A stretch of 64,000 bases of DNA, taken from the NCBI GenBank assembly GCA_019694355.1, contig JAIBCB010000001.1, forward strand, positions 215,001 to 279,000, read 5' to 3'. The position numbers were made by a program, and so were the translations under genes. Shown here piece after piece: positions 8,630 to 18,098 of the stretch (position 1 is the stretch's first letter; every line of letters begins with the position of its first letter). The notes under the pieces are model-generated. The model did no database searches and had not been told where the DNA came from. It saw nothing but the letters and a program-made list of their open reading frames with translations. The stretch is from Pyrinomonadaceae bacterium (GTDB lineage: Bacteria; Acidobacteriota; Blastocatellia; Pyrinomonadales; Pyrinomonadaceae).

Positions 8630-10178
8630 GCGAGTTTTGTTTTTTTCCTTGAAACCCGATAGCCGATCATTTCTTGGAAGAGTTTCCGATCGCGGAATTG
8701 CGTTTCGTATTTTTTTGACATGCTGGCTGATCTTCACGCTGCATTTTGCAACAAATACGGTCCGAGAGATCTATCCGGCATTAAGTCTCGGCGATCATTT
8801 GAGCTTTGATGTTTCGGAATACAACGGGCTTCACCAGGATATTTTTGAGATTCCGGGGCGAGGAAGTTTTATCAACAACAATCCGGGTGCATCCATCATC
8901 GGGGCAATTCCGTATTGGCTACTTCGCCCGCTGACAGATCGAATTGTTGACAGGGTGAATGCCGCAAGGGCAGGTGATCCGACACCGAGCAAGGTCGAGT
9001 ATGACACGATCTATCCGCTCGCACAGGAGTTCCTGCAAAAGGCTCGAGAGCGGAATCTTGATGTGAAATTAGGCCTTGCGGCGGGCGTTATGCAGGCTTT
9101 CGCGATGGCTCCGATCTCGGCACTGGGAGCGGTCGCGATGTTTTGGATCTTCCTGTCGCTAACTGGCGATCGACGGGTATCGATACTGGTTTCGCTGCTG
9201 TACGCATTCGCAACACCGATATTTTTCCGGACGGCGCAGTTAAATCAGAATGCTCTCGTCGCAGATTTCGCATTGTTCGCCTTCGTGCTTCTTTGGCGTC
9301 CGATGAGCTCGAAAGGTCGTACGAATAAGCCGTTCTATTTTCTTGCCGGGCTTTGTACAGGCTGGACGGTCGTTCTGGACTATAGCGGCCTGGTCGCTGT
9401 TGCGGCGCTTTGTGGATATGCGTTGGCGATCTGGTCGGCGGCACAGGCGAGTGAGCGAAAGATCGGTGATCTTGGCAGATTTGCCTTTGGGATCTTGATT
9501 TGTGCGTTCGTGTTGATGGCTTATCAATGGTCGAGTTTCGGGAACCCGATCCTTCCGGCCCAAAGCTATATGCCGCCAGCGCGTTTTACAGAGCTCGGCT
9601 ATCGCGGGTTTTCATTTCCGCAGCCTGATCTGTTGTTCGAGACGGCATTCGGGATTCGTTACGGACTATTCACGTCAGCCCCGATCCTTCTCACGGCGTT
9701 TCTTGTCCCTTTGTGGTTAAAGAAATCGCACCGGCTGCTTGGGAACCGCGAGATCGTCTTTGTGCTTTCGCTGACTGTTCTCTTTTTTGTCTTTTGTTCG
9801 GCAAACCAGTACGGACGGATGCAGTTCAATACGGGAGTGCGTCACATAGTACCGGTCGTTCCATTTGTGTTCTTGCTGGCGGCGAATGCACTGCTCAGAC
9901 TGCCGGCGATAGCCGCGGCGATGATCGGCGTGATCGGGACATATTGGAGTTGGTGCCTTGCGATGTATCGCGACGTCGAGCAAGGCTTCGGAGTTTTCGA
10001 ATCGATAAGGCATATAACGCTAGAAGGTTTTAGGCTGCCGTGGCTTACTACGCTCGAACGAATGGGCTTTGTGAGTTCGCAATCCACGATCCCACTTTTC
10101 TTACTCTCGGGAGTGCTCATCTGGCTCTTGTGGACGCTCGGAGCTAACAGGAAGAATGTTGAACTTGGCTGGAAATAG
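8580..10178 (+). CDS. Polytopic membrane protein, probable GT-C-like glycosyltransferase
   Basis: About 530 residues with 11-12 predicted membrane segments and a large loop after the first (residues about 60-140, containing SLGDHLSFDVSEYNG and GSFINNNPGAS). Acidic residues in the first loop and the overall topology resemble GT-C enzymes that use polyprenyl-phosphate sugars, but the classical DE-type motif is not clear, so the class is inferred. The ATG at 8580 makes the gene overlap the flippase by 50 bases. A TTG near 8649 is an alternative start that would remove the overlap. The gene ends 23 bases inside the next one, so the four genes from 6373 are tightly coupled. Confidence 0.65.
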   Translation: MTQAPTFLGEPRRHQDKRVLFFSLKPDSRSFLGRVSDRGIAFRIFLTCWLIFTLHFATNTVREIYPALSLGDHLSFDVSEYNGLHQDIFEIPGRGSFINNNPGASIIGAIPYWLLRPLTDRIVDRVNAARAGDPTPSKVEYDTIYPLAQEFLQKARERNLDVKLGLAAGVMQAFAMAPISALGAVAMFWIFLSLTGDRRVSILVSLLYAFATPIFFRTAQLNQNALVADFALFAFVLLWRPMSSKGRTNKPFYFLAGLCTGWTVVLDYSGLVAVAALCGYALAIWSAAQASERKIGDLGRFAFGILICAFVLMAYQWSSFGNPILPAQSYMPPARFTELGYRGFSFPQPDLLFETAFGIRYGLFTSAPILLTAFLVPLWLKKSHRLLGNREIVFVLSLTVLFFVFCSANQYGRMQFNTGVRHIVPVVPFVFLLAANALLRLPAIAAAMIGVIGTYWSWCLAMYRDVEQGFGVFESIRHITLEGFRLPWLTTLERMGFVSSQSTIPLFLLSGVLIWLLWTLGANRKNVELGWK

Positions 10179-11892
10179 CGCACGCGGAATCGGCACGCTC
10201 GGAGCGACGGCGGTCGTCCTTGGGGCTTTCTTCTGCTTCTTCTCGGTGGTCGCGCCGAATGTCGCCTATGGCCATTTTTTGGTAGCAGACACCAAAGACC
10301 TTTCTTGGGGGCCAACGGTCTTTCGATGTTTGCTTGGGCTTCACGGGCTGCTGCTTATCGGTTACGGAGCCTATTGGCGACGACGAAACGCCAAGGCTCC
10401 CCTTTTGGATACATCGGGCGAAGCTCCGGGAGAGGAGAATACCGCGGCTTGGGTGTATTGGACATTGGGAGCGTTTAGCATCGTCGCATTTGTCCTCCGC
10501 ATCTGGGACCTGAATTCTGATCTCTGGATCGACGAGGTCTTTACACTTTTGGATTTTGTCCGCCAGCCGTTAGGAACCATCGTAACGAGCTTCCCGAGCC
10601 AGAATCAGCATATGCTGTTTTCGCTGCTCGCTCGCTTTTCCACCGACGTGTTCGGAGAAAGTGCATGGGCCCTCAGACTTCCATCCGTGATCTTTGGCGT
10701 TGCAAGTATCTGGGCGTTCTTCTTTTTGGCACGACATTTGTTCGGCAACCGCGAAGCGCTTCTTGGCAGCGCGTTGATGACCGTCTCGTATCACCATATT
10801 TGGTATTCGCAGAACGCTCGCGGATACATGGGGCTGCTGCTTTTTACTCTGCTCTCTACATGGTGCTGGCTGGAAGCTCTTAAAGAGAACAGAAGCGGGT
10901 GGTGGATCGGGTATATCGCAGCCGTGGTCGGCGGAATGTGGATACATCCGACGATGGCATTCGTAGTCGCCGGGCATGGATTGGTTCACGTTCTCTTCCT
11001 CGCTTTTCCGAAGTTGTCGGGCGAAGGCGAACATTCAGAAGAACGGGCTGTGGGTGCAAGGCCATTCATCGCGTGGGCATTGAGTGTAACAGTCACGCTG
11101 CAGCTATATGCCTTGGCTTTGCCCGAGTTCTTTTTGCTGGGCCTTCATGAGGAATCAAAACCGTCCGAATGGACAAATCCGCTATGGGTATTTACTGAGA
11201 GTTTGGCGGCACTCAAGATCGGTTTCGGCGGAATCGTCGTTGTGATCCTCGGTATGGCGTTCGTCGCGTTCGGCTGGCTGCTGTTGTTCCGAAAGGATCG
11301 GAGAGCAGCTCTCGTGATGACGCTTCCTGCACTTCTTGCCGGCGGGTTCATGGTGGTGATGGGCCACAATATTTGGCCGAGATTCTTTTTCTTCTCCATG
11401 GGGTTTGGTCTCATCATCGTGATCCACGGAGCAACTCAACTGCCGACAGTATTTATCGATCTTGTACGGCCGCTAAGGAAATATCTTCCGGCCGCCGTTA
11501 CCGTTGGCACTTGCCTCGCTCTTATGTTGATCGCCGCTTCCGTGGCCACTGTTCACCGAAATTACTCGTTGCCCAAGCAGGACTTTTCCGGGGCACGAAG
11601 TTTTGTCGAACACGAACGGTCGCAAGGTGACGGAATTGTCGCTGTCAGTCTTGCCGGTGTCGTTTATGGAAGGTATCTCACTCCACCGTGGCCGGTCGCT
11701 TCGACCGCATCTGATCTTGAGGCCCTTGAGAACAAGACCGATCGCGAGTGGCTCGTTTATACGATCCCGATCGAGATAAAGGCGTTCAAGCCGGAGCTCT
11801 GGAAAGTGATCGAACGCGATTACAGCGTTGTAAAGGTCTTCCCGGGGACGCTTAACGGCGGAGAAGTCTTTGTCTGCAAAAAGAAAACGTAA
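10156..11892 (+). CDS. GT-C family glycosyltransferase (ArnT/PMT-like)
   Basis: A 578-residue polytopic protein. The luminal loop motif SDLWIDEVFTLLDF near residue 120 carries the Asp-Glu pair seen in the first periplasmic loop of GT-C glycosyltransferases (ArnT, PMT and related GT39/GT83). It is followed by QNQHMLFSLLARF and WALRLPSVIFG, also hallmarks of this group. Such enzymes move a sugar from a polyprenyl-phosphate carrier to a periplasmic acceptor. AGGAAG precedes the ATG. It overlaps the preceding gene by 23 bases and is followed closely by a polyprenyl-phosphate sugar synthase-like gene, a logical donor-making partner. Confidence 0.82.
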   Translation: MLNLAGNSARGIGTLGATAVVLGAFFCFFSVVAPNVAYGHFLVADTKDLSWGPTVFRCLLGLHGLLLIGYGAYWRRRNAKAPLLDTSGEAPGEENTAAWVYWTLGAFSIVAFVLRIWDLNSDLWIDEVFTLLDFVRQPLGTIVTSFPSQNQHMLFSLLARFSTDVFGESAWALRLPSVIFGVASIWAFFFLARHLFGNREALLGSALMTVSYHHIWYSQNARGYMGLLLFTLLSTWCWLEALKENRSGWWIGYIAAVVGGMWIHPTMAFVVAGHGLVHVLFLAFPKLSGEGEHSEERAVGARPFIAWALSVTVTLQLYALALPEFFLLGLHEESKPSEWTNPLWVFTESLAALKIGFGGIVVVILGMAFVAFGWLLLFRKDRRAALVMTLPALLAGGFMVVMGHNIWPRFFFFSMGFGLIIVIHGATQLPTVFIDLVRPLRKYLPAAVTVGTCLALMLIAASVATVHRNYSLPKQDFSGARSFVEHERSQGDGIVAVSLAGVVYGRYLTPPWPVASTASDLEALENKTDREWLVYTIPIEIKAFKPELWKVIERDYSVVKVFPGTLNGGEVFVCKKKT

Positions 11893-11922
11893 GAGTTGGA
11901 ACTTCGAATTGGCGGAAGGTTT

Positions 11923-12987
11923 ATGGTTATGCACTTAGAAGCAAAGATCGCAAATGGAAATGGCGTCGTGCCGATCACTAATGGGTCGGCCCTTGCGGAC
12001 GATCGGCACGCGGTAAAACGGTTGAGCGTTATCATTCCTGCATTCAACGAGGAACTTGCAGTTGCCGAAACTGTGCTCGAACTACGCCGGCTGTTCGAAG
12101 GAACGGACATAAAGGCGGAGATCATTATCGTTGATGACGGCTCTAAAGATGCGACCGCACGCGAAGCAAAGAAGGCCGGAGCACGCGTTATCCAACATAA
12201 GAACAATCGCGGATATGGAGCGTCACTCAAGACGGGGATACTTGCGGCTTCGAATGACGTTATCGCTATCACGGATGCCGACGGGACGTATCCGGCAAAG
12301 TATCTTCCAGCGATGTTTGCAGAGCTTGAGCACGCCGACATGATCGTCGGTTCTCGCACCGGCGCAGATGTGCATATTCCGCTATCGCGACGACCGGCAA
12401 AATGGTGTCTCCGGGTGATGGCAAACTATGTATCCAATACAAAGATACCGGATCTGAACAGCGGCTTAAGAATCTTTCGCCGCGAGGTTGCCATTCAGTA
12501 TTTTGCGATCCTTTCGGATCAATTCAGCTTCACTACAACGATCACGCTTGCACTGCTTTGCGATAAGTATGCGGTGACCTACATTCCTATCGACTATCGA
12601 AAGAGACAAGGGAAGTCGAAGATCGTGCCGTGGGACGCAGGCAGTTTCGCGATATTGATCTTGCGAGTTGCTATGCTCTTTCGTCCGCTGCGGGTATTCT
12701 TTCCGGTCGCCGTCTTGTGTTTTATTTACGGAGTCGCAAAAGCGACGATCGATCTGACGCATGATCCGAATATTTCCGCTTCGGCGATATTGGCATTCGT
12801 AAGCGCACTGATAATGGTCTTCACGGGAATGCTGGGTGACGCAGTTGCGACGAGACTAGGACGTTTCAATCAATACGCGGCTCTTGGCGTGCGGCCAAAA
12901 GAGTATGTCGAAGTTGCGGACGTTCCGATCGCAGGCGAGAGACCGGTGCTAATTCAGACCGAAAGACAAGAAGCAAAGGCTAGTTAA
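11923..12987 (+). CDS. Polyprenyl-phosphate glycosyltransferase (DPM1/GtrB-like GT2)
   Basis: A 354-residue enzyme. VIIPAFNEELAVAETV, IIVDDGSKDAT, NRGYGASLKTGI and ITDADGTYP are the standard motifs of dolichol-phosphate-mannose synthase-like GT2 enzymes, and two hydrophobic segments close the C-terminus, as in GtrB/ArnC types. It should transfer a hexose from a nucleotide sugar to polyprenyl phosphate on the cytoplasmic face. The open frame begins with a TTG at 11896, but GGCGGAAGG at 11911-11919 supports ATG 11923 or 11929. Four GT-C-like membrane proteins in this block are plausible users of its product. Confidence 0.85.
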   Translation: MVMHLEAKIANGNGVVPITNGSALADDRHAVKRLSVIIPAFNEELAVAETVLELRRLFEGTDIKAEIIIVDDGSKDATAREAKKAGARVIQHKNNRGYGASLKTGILAASNDVIAITDADGTYPAKYLPAMFAELEHADMIVGSRTGADVHIPLSRRPAKWCLRVMANYVSNTKIPDLNSGLRIFRREVAIQYFAILSDQFSFTTTITLALLCDKYAVTYIPIDYRKRQGKSKIVPWDAGSFAILILRVAMLFRPLRVFFPVAVLCFIYGVAKATIDLTHDPNISASAILAFVSALIMVFTGMLGDAVATRLGRFNQYAALGVRPKEYVEVADVPIAGERPVLIQTERQEAKAS

Positions 12988-12996
12988 CGATCTAAT

Positions 12997-13560
12997 ATGT
13001 TGGTGCTGCAGCTATATCTGTTGTTCGGGCTCGTCCTTCATAAGGTCATCTGGGAACTGCTCAGGCGCGGTTCGACAGATAAACCGGTTGAGGGTGGTTC
13101 GCCGAAACTGTTCTTTATCAAGTCGGTCAAGATCGCGATCTTGTTGGGACTCGTCGTTCAGATCTGGTTTCCTGATACGCCGCCGATCATGGCAGAGCCG
13201 TTCTGGCTTCGGACGATCGGAGTCTCGCTGTTCACATTGGGCCTTGCGACGGCTGTCGCGGCCAGACTTCAGCTTGGTGATAACTGGGCGAACATCGAAA
13301 CCGGCCAGATCCTCAGGCGTCAGGTCGTCGTTGAATCAGGGATCTACGGCTTCGTTCGTCATCCTATCTATACGGGGGACATTTTTCTCCTGCTCGGGCT
13401 CGAGCTTGCCCTGAACTCGTGGTTCGTATGCGGCGTGCTTTTGCTTGCGCCGATCGTGATGATGCAGGCGATGAAGGAAGAGGAAATGCTTGTCGATGCG
13501 TTGCCCGGTTATGAGCGATATTGCCGGCGTTCGAAGCGTTTCATTCCGTTCGTTTATTAG
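12997..13560 (+). CDS. Isoprenylcysteine carboxyl methyltransferase (ICMT/PEMT) family protein
   Basis: A 187-residue membrane protein with about five hydrophobic segments. The C-terminal signature GFVRHPIYTGDIFLLLG, followed by KEEEMLVDALPGYERYCRR, is diagnostic of the ICMT/PEMT-like family of integral membrane S-adenosylmethionine-dependent methyltransferases. In bacteria the substrates are mostly unknown lipids or isoprenoid-linked molecules. It starts 9 bases after the GT2 stop and its own stop is immediately followed by the next ATG, so it is part of the operon. A role in methylating a lipid-linked intermediate is inferred from context only. Confidence 0.82.
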   Translation: MLVLQLYLLFGLVLHKVIWELLRRGSTDKPVEGGSPKLFFIKSVKIAILLGLVVQIWFPDTPPIMAEPFWLRTIGVSLFTLGLATAVAARLQLGDNWANIETGQILRRQVVVESGIYGFVRHPIYTGDIFLLLGLELALNSWFVCGVLLLAPIVMMQAMKEEEMLVDALPGYERYCRRSKRFIPFVY

Positions 13561-14979
13561 ATGGCAAGGTCGAGGATAGTCATACTCGGTGCCGGACCGG
13601 CTGGCGTGGGTGCGGCGTGGCAACTCGTCAAGCAGGGCAAGGCGGACGTAACCGTGCTTGAGCAGCGGGACGGCGTTGGCGGAAACGCGGGCAGTTTCGA
13701 AGTTGCAGGAATGCAGGTCGATTATGGGAGCCATCGGCTCCATCCGGCCTGCGAACCGAGGATCCTGGATGATCTTCGAGATCTTCTTGGAGACGACCTT
13801 CTGAGCCGGCCGCGTCATGGACGCATCAGGCTGCAAGGACGCTGGATCCATTTTCCGCTAAAGCCACAAGACCTTGCACTTCGGCTGCCGCTTTCTTTTA
13901 GCGGAGGAGTGGCGTTGGATATGACGCGAAAGCTTGTGCGTCCGGCTCGAAGGAATGGACACGAGACATTCACTAGCGTGTTGGAGCAAGGCCTTGGGTC
14001 GACGATCTGCAGAGATTTCTATTTTCCTTATGCGGTGAAGATCTGGGGAATGCCGCCGGATCAACTTTCCGCAATGCAAGCTCACCGTCGAGTGTCCGCC
14101 GGTTCGCTCGCGAAGATGGCAAAGAAGATCATTTCGATCGTGCCGGGCTTTAAGGCACCGGGGGCGGGACGGTTCCTTTATCCGCGAGAAGGCTTTGGAC
14201 AGATCTCGCGAGCGATCGCAAAGGCCGCGACTGAACTAGGTGCGGATATTCGCACCAGCTCGACCGTAAAGAAGGTCGAGTTCGGTGCCGTGCATCGCGT
14301 CACCTACGAGAACAACGGTGAGACACACACGGTCGAGGCGGATCATGTATGGTCAACTCTGCCTATCACGATTCTCGCTAAGATCGCGAGCCCGGACGTT
14401 CCGGAGCAAGTGATCAGTGCGTCGAAACATATCTCGTATCGGGCGATGGTTCTCATTTACCTTGTGGTGGACGAGCCGCAATGGACAGAATTTGACGCCC
14501 ATTATTTTCCCGAGACGGAGATCAAGCTAACGCGTCTCTCCGAACCGAAGAACTACAGCGGCGGCAACGGTCCGAAGGAGAAGACCGTTCTTTGCGGCGA
14601 GCTGCCGTGCATGGTGAATGACGATGTTTGGAAAGCATCAGACGAAGAACTCGGGGAACTTTGCTGCGAGGCGCTTGAGAAATGCGGAGTGCCGATCAAT
14701 GCGTCGATCTCTGCTGTGGTTACTAAACGCCTTGCCTTCGCTTATCCGATCTACCGCGAGGGCTACGAGAAGCATTTTAGTATCCAAGACGAATGGGCAA
14801 GCGGACTGGATCGAGTTTTGACCTTTGGCCGGCAGGGGTTATTCGCCCACGACAACACACATCACGCTCTTGCGATGGCATACGGGGCAGTCGATTGTCT
14901 TGAAGAAGCGGGAAATTTTTCTGCCGATAGATGGTCGGAATATCGGAAAGAATTTGCAAAGCACGTTGTCGAGGATTAG
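13561..14979 (+). CDS. FAD-dependent amine-oxidase-like oxidoreductase
   Basis: A 472-residue protein with an N-terminal dinucleotide-binding motif [16 protein letters not shown] and [18 protein letters not shown] CxxGxH-like YGSHRLHP segment follows, resembling the protoporphyrinogen oxidase/UDP-galactopyranose mutase-like group. The C-terminal [20 protein letters not shown] would close the FAD site. It acts on an unknown substrate, perhaps a sugar or isoprenoid intermediate given the ICMT-like gene immediately upstream with zero spacing. A second, diverged enzyme of the same superfamily is at 27862-29376. It should not be called a haem enzyme without further evidence. Confidence 0.8.
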   Translation: MARSRIVILGAGPAGVGAAWQLVKQGKADVTVLEQRDGVGGNAGSFEVAGMQVDYGSHRLHPACEPRILDDLRDLLGDDLLSRPRHGRIRLQGRWIHFPLKPQDLALRLPLSFSGGVALDMTRKLVRPARRNGHETFTSVLEQGLGSTICRDFYFPYAVKIWGMPPDQLSAMQAHRRVSAGSLAKMAKKIISIVPGFKAPGAGRFLYPREGFGQISRAIAKAATELGADIRTSSTVKKVEFGAVHRVTYENNGETHTVEADHVWSTLPITILAKIASPDVPEQVISASKHISYRAMVLIYLVVDEPQWTEFDAHYFPETEIKLTRLSEPKNYSGGNGPKEKTVLCGELPCMVNDDVWKASDEELGELCCEALEKCGVPINASISAVVTKRLAFAYPIYREGYEKHFSIQDEWASGLDRVLTFGRQGLFAHDNTHHALAMAYGAVDCLEEAGNFSADRWSEYRKEFAKHVVED

Positions 14980-14997
14980 TGATCTTCCTTCGAGATA

Positions 14998-17238
14998 ATG
15001 GACGCGGAAAAGCTTGAACTAGGTACGATCGACGGAAGCGTTGTCGCGGGTGCGACCTTGCTGTCGGTTGATAGACGCTGGTGGCACATTGCTTCGGCGG
15101 TTCTTGTGTTGGCGGGAATCACATTGGTCGGCGCAAGTTTCGGATTGAAGGAGTTTCGCGACGGGCAAGGGATATTGACGGGCAAGTTCGTGCTGCCACT
15201 CTCGGCGGGCGTCGGACTTTTAGTTCTTGGTTGTCTGGCGGCAACGGCTTGGCGAGTTTTTGCAGGTTGGCTTTGCGTTGCTCTTGTAGGCGAAGCTGCG
15301 TCGCTTCAGATGATCGATGCCGGGCGGCTTATTCATTTTCAGCATTATCGTTCGCTTTCGGATCTTCTGCAGCAGCATTCGTTCGAGTTGGTATTTGTCG
15401 TTCTTCAAACTTGCATTGTTGTTTATGCCATCGCGAGATACCTTGGGCCGATAGTGGCGTGGCTCCGAAGCAACGTTGGGCATTGGAAAATTGCGATAGC
15501 GATACTTTTTCTGATCTTTGCCGGCGCAGCGGTAACTCCTGACCTGAAGATATACACTACCAGCCTTCTGCTCGGAGCATGGGTTCAGGTCGTAAGTCTT
15601 GGCACCGTGATAATAATGGTGGCTGCGGTGCCCGACGCTTCCATGGAGCGGATCGGTGCGAAGATCGATGCAGTCGTCGATGGCAGCGATCGGCGAACGA
15701 CAACGCGACCACGCCTTGACCGATTCGCAGTTGGTGCAGCTTTGTTCGTCGTATTATTGGCGGCGGCACTCAGCTATTTTGTTTATCAGGCATATCCCCA
15801 CGTACCGGACGAGGCTCAATATCTATTCCAAGCACGCTATATGGCCGCGGGACAGCTCACCGTCAAGGCTCCCGCTGTGCCGGAAGCCTTCAGTCTCTAC
15901 ATGGTCCCGTATCTAGACGACCGATGGTATTCGATATTCTCGCCAGGGTGGCCGGCGATGCTGGCGGTTGGCGTGTGGGCTGGCGTTGAATGGCTCGTAA
16001 ATCCGGTGTTAGCAGGAGTGTGCATTCTGCTTGCCTATGTGTTCTTTCAACAGGTTTACGATCGGCGGTCGGCGAGGATCGCGGTCATTCTTCTGAGTTG
16101 CTCTCCATGGTTCATCTTTATGGGCATGAACTTTATGGGGCATATGTTCACACTTGCTGCGGCATTGGGTGGAGCGGTGATCCTCTTGAATTCCTTAGCG
16201 TCGCGGCGGATCTGGATGTGTTTGCTCGCCGGAGGTCTGATCGGGGTAGTTAGTTTGATCCGTCCGCTTGACGGAGCCATTGTTGCTGTTCTGCTTGGCA
16301 TTACCGTGCTCGCTTACTCCATTACCTGGCGGCGGCGGATACTCTCGGCCGCCGCTCTCGTTTCCGGCACGATCGCAACAGCCTCATTGGTGCTCCCATA
16401 CGATATGGCCGTAACCGGAAATGCGTTCGTGATGCCGATCGACGCTTACTACACGAAATACTTTTGGCCCAAGGTCATGGCATTAGGTTTCGGTCCGGAG
16501 CGAGGCATGGGCTGGGGATTGGATGCGTTTCCCGGCCATTCTCCGTTGGAGGCCTTGATCAACGCAGCCTTGAATACAAGTTTGCTGCAGACCGAGCTTT
16601 TTGGGTGGGGAGTCGGCTCGCTTTTTCTTATCACCTTCTTCGTCTTATCAGGGAAAGTCCGGCGTAAAGACCTCTGGGCGGTCTTATCGATCGCGGTTGT
16701 TGTGCTGACGTACGGCCTCTTTTGGTACCACGGCGGACCTGATTTTGGGGCTAGATACTGGTTTGTTTCGATAATTCCGCTCGTTGCTCTAACTGTCAGC
16801 GGTATTGAATGGCTAAGTCGATTGGCGCCAAATCCGGTCAAACATCGGATGATGCTCGCCGTGCTTTGCTTGGTTTCGCTTACCTTGATCTGCTACATCC
16901 CCTGGCGATCGGCTGACAAGTATTATCACTATCTCGGCGTAGATCCAAGTATTAGAGAGTTGGCTAGGGATCATCATTTCGGAAAAAGCCTGATTCTTAT
17001 TCTAGGCAGCGAAAGCCCGGACTACCAAACGGCTTGGACATTAAACCCTGTGAACTTCGATGGAGATTCACCGATATTTGCCTTCGACAAAGGAATTGCT
17101 GTTCAAACAAGAATACTTAGTTCTTTTGCAGATAGGCAGATTTGGCTGGTTGACGGTCCATCGATCACGGGCGGCGGCTATCGAGTTGAGGCCGGACCGA
17201 TGGATGCAGAAAAGGATTTGAAGACGGGGAAAAGGTAA
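14998..17238 (+). CDS. Large GT-C-type membrane glycosyltransferase
   Basis: A 746-residue protein with 13 or more hydrophobic segments. After four N-terminal membrane spans and a charged linker (residues about 215-240), the motif HVPDEAQYLFQARYMAAG near residue 265 gives the catalytic-type Asp-Glu of GT-C glycosyltransferases. YSIFSPGWPAML and SCSPWFIFMGMNFMGH follow, also common in this group. It is expected to add a sugar from a polyprenyl-phosphate donor outside the cytoplasmic membrane. The extra N-terminal membrane domain is longer than in ArnT-like proteins. The ATG lies 18 bases after the FAD-oxidoreductase stop. Confidence 0.8.
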   Translation: MDAEKLELGTIDGSVVAGATLLSVDRRWWHIASAVLVLAGITLVGASFGLKEFRDGQGILTGKFVLPLSAGVGLLVLGCLAATAWRVFAGWLCVALVGEAASLQMIDAGRLIHFQHYRSLSDLLQQHSFELVFVVLQTCIVVYAIARYLGPIVAWLRSNVGHWKIAIAILFLIFAGAAVTPDLKIYTTSLLLGAWVQVVSLGTVIIMVAAVPDASMERIGAKIDAVVDGSDRRTTTRPRLDRFAVGAALFVVLLAAALSYFVYQAYPHVPDEAQYLFQARYMAAGQLTVKAPAVPEAFSLYMVPYLDDRWYSIFSPGWPAMLAVGVWAGVEWLVNPVLAGVCILLAYVFFQQVYDRRSARIAVILLSCSPWFIFMGMNFMGHMFTLAAALGGAVILLNSLASRRIWMCLLAGGLIGVVSLIRPLDGAIVAVLLGITVLAYSITWRRRILSAAALVSGTIATASLVLPYDMAVTGNAFVMPIDAYYTKYFWPKVMALGFGPERGMGWGLDAFPGHSPLEALINAALNTSLLQTELFGWGVGSLFLITFFVLSGKVRRKDLWAVLSIAVVVLTYGLFWYHGGPDFGARYWFVSIIPLVALTVSGIEWLSRLAPNPVKHRMMLAVLCLVSLTLICYIPWRSADKYYHYLGVDPSIRELARDHHFGKSLILILGSESPDYQTAWTLNPVNFDGDSPIFAFDKGIAVQTRILSSFADRQIWLVDGPSITGGGYRVEAGPMDAEKDLKTGKR

Positions 17239-17270
17239 GACCCGCTCGTTGGGAAAAATATCCGACAGAT

Positions 17271-18077
17271 ATGCTATCGCCTGAAAAAATAACTTTGGTT
17301 CCTGAGCTTGCGGCTACGCCTCCAGTCATGGTACCCGTCTCGCACAATGCTCGGCCGTATGATTATCATCGCTTTTTGGCGGAGATAGTTGACGTCTATG
17401 ATTCTCCGATCATTCGGGCCTACTGCAAAGCTCGCTTTACGATCATCAACATCAACATCTTGCAAATGCTTGGTCTTTGCCTCCGAGGAAAGAAGCGAAT
17501 CCTCGATGTCGGCTGCGGTTTTGGGTTGTTCGGCTGCTATTTTTCGTCGATGTATCCCGAGATCGAATATTGCGGATACGACCTTAACGAAAGCCGAGTG
17601 CGAGAGGCGAACCTAGCTGCCGAGAGGTTAGGGCTAAGGAATGCGAGATTCAAAGTAGGCGATGCTCGCGATCTCGATATAAACGAACAGTACGACGCGA
17701 TAATGATGGTCGATCTCCTTCATCATATCGATGACACCGCAAAATCTACATTACTTGGGATCTGCGCGTCGCACCTAGCGACGGACGGCAGGTTAATAAT
17801 CAAGGACGTTACCACACGACCATTTTTTAAGATCGCATTCACATGGGCTTTGGACGTTGTCATGACGAAGAGTTTCGATATGTGGTACTGGAACGAAAAG
17901 AGGTTCTATAAGAAATTGGGTCGGCACTTTGATCGGATCGAAATGTATCCGATCACGGATTGGCTGCCGTATCCGCACGTGATCTATCTCTGCGAAAATG
18001 TCGCAGAACAGGAGCGGGTTGCCGACGGTCAGGCATTGGGCAACGGGTCGTCGGTAAAGTTTGGAGTTGAAGTCTAG
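17271..18077 (+). CDS. Class I SAM-dependent methyltransferase
   Basis: A 268-residue soluble protein. ILDVGCGFGLFGCYF is motif I, the acidic end of strand 2 is in EYCGYDLNES, and VGDARDLD and MMVDLLHHIDD are motifs II and III of the Methyltransf_11/25 fold. The C-terminal half contains hydrophobic and Arg-rich segments of unknown role. In this context it could methylate a sugar or a lipid carrier, but there is no direct evidence. It lies 32 bases after the GT-C gene and 21 bases before the giant secreted protein. Confidence 0.85.
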   Translation: MLSPEKITLVPELAATPPVMVPVSHNARPYDYHRFLAEIVDVYDSPIIRAYCKARFTIININILQMLGLCLRGKKRILDVGCGFGLFGCYFSSMYPEIEYCGYDLNESRVREANLAAERLGLRNARFKVGDARDLDINEQYDAIMMVDLLHHIDDTAKSTLLGICASHLATDGRLIIKDVTTRPFFKIAFTWALDVVMTKSFDMWYWNEKRFYKKLGRHFDRIEMYPITDWLPYPHVIYLCENVAEQERVADGQALGNGSSVKFGVEV

Positions 18078-18098
18078 GGTCAGGAGTTGGAGAAAACA

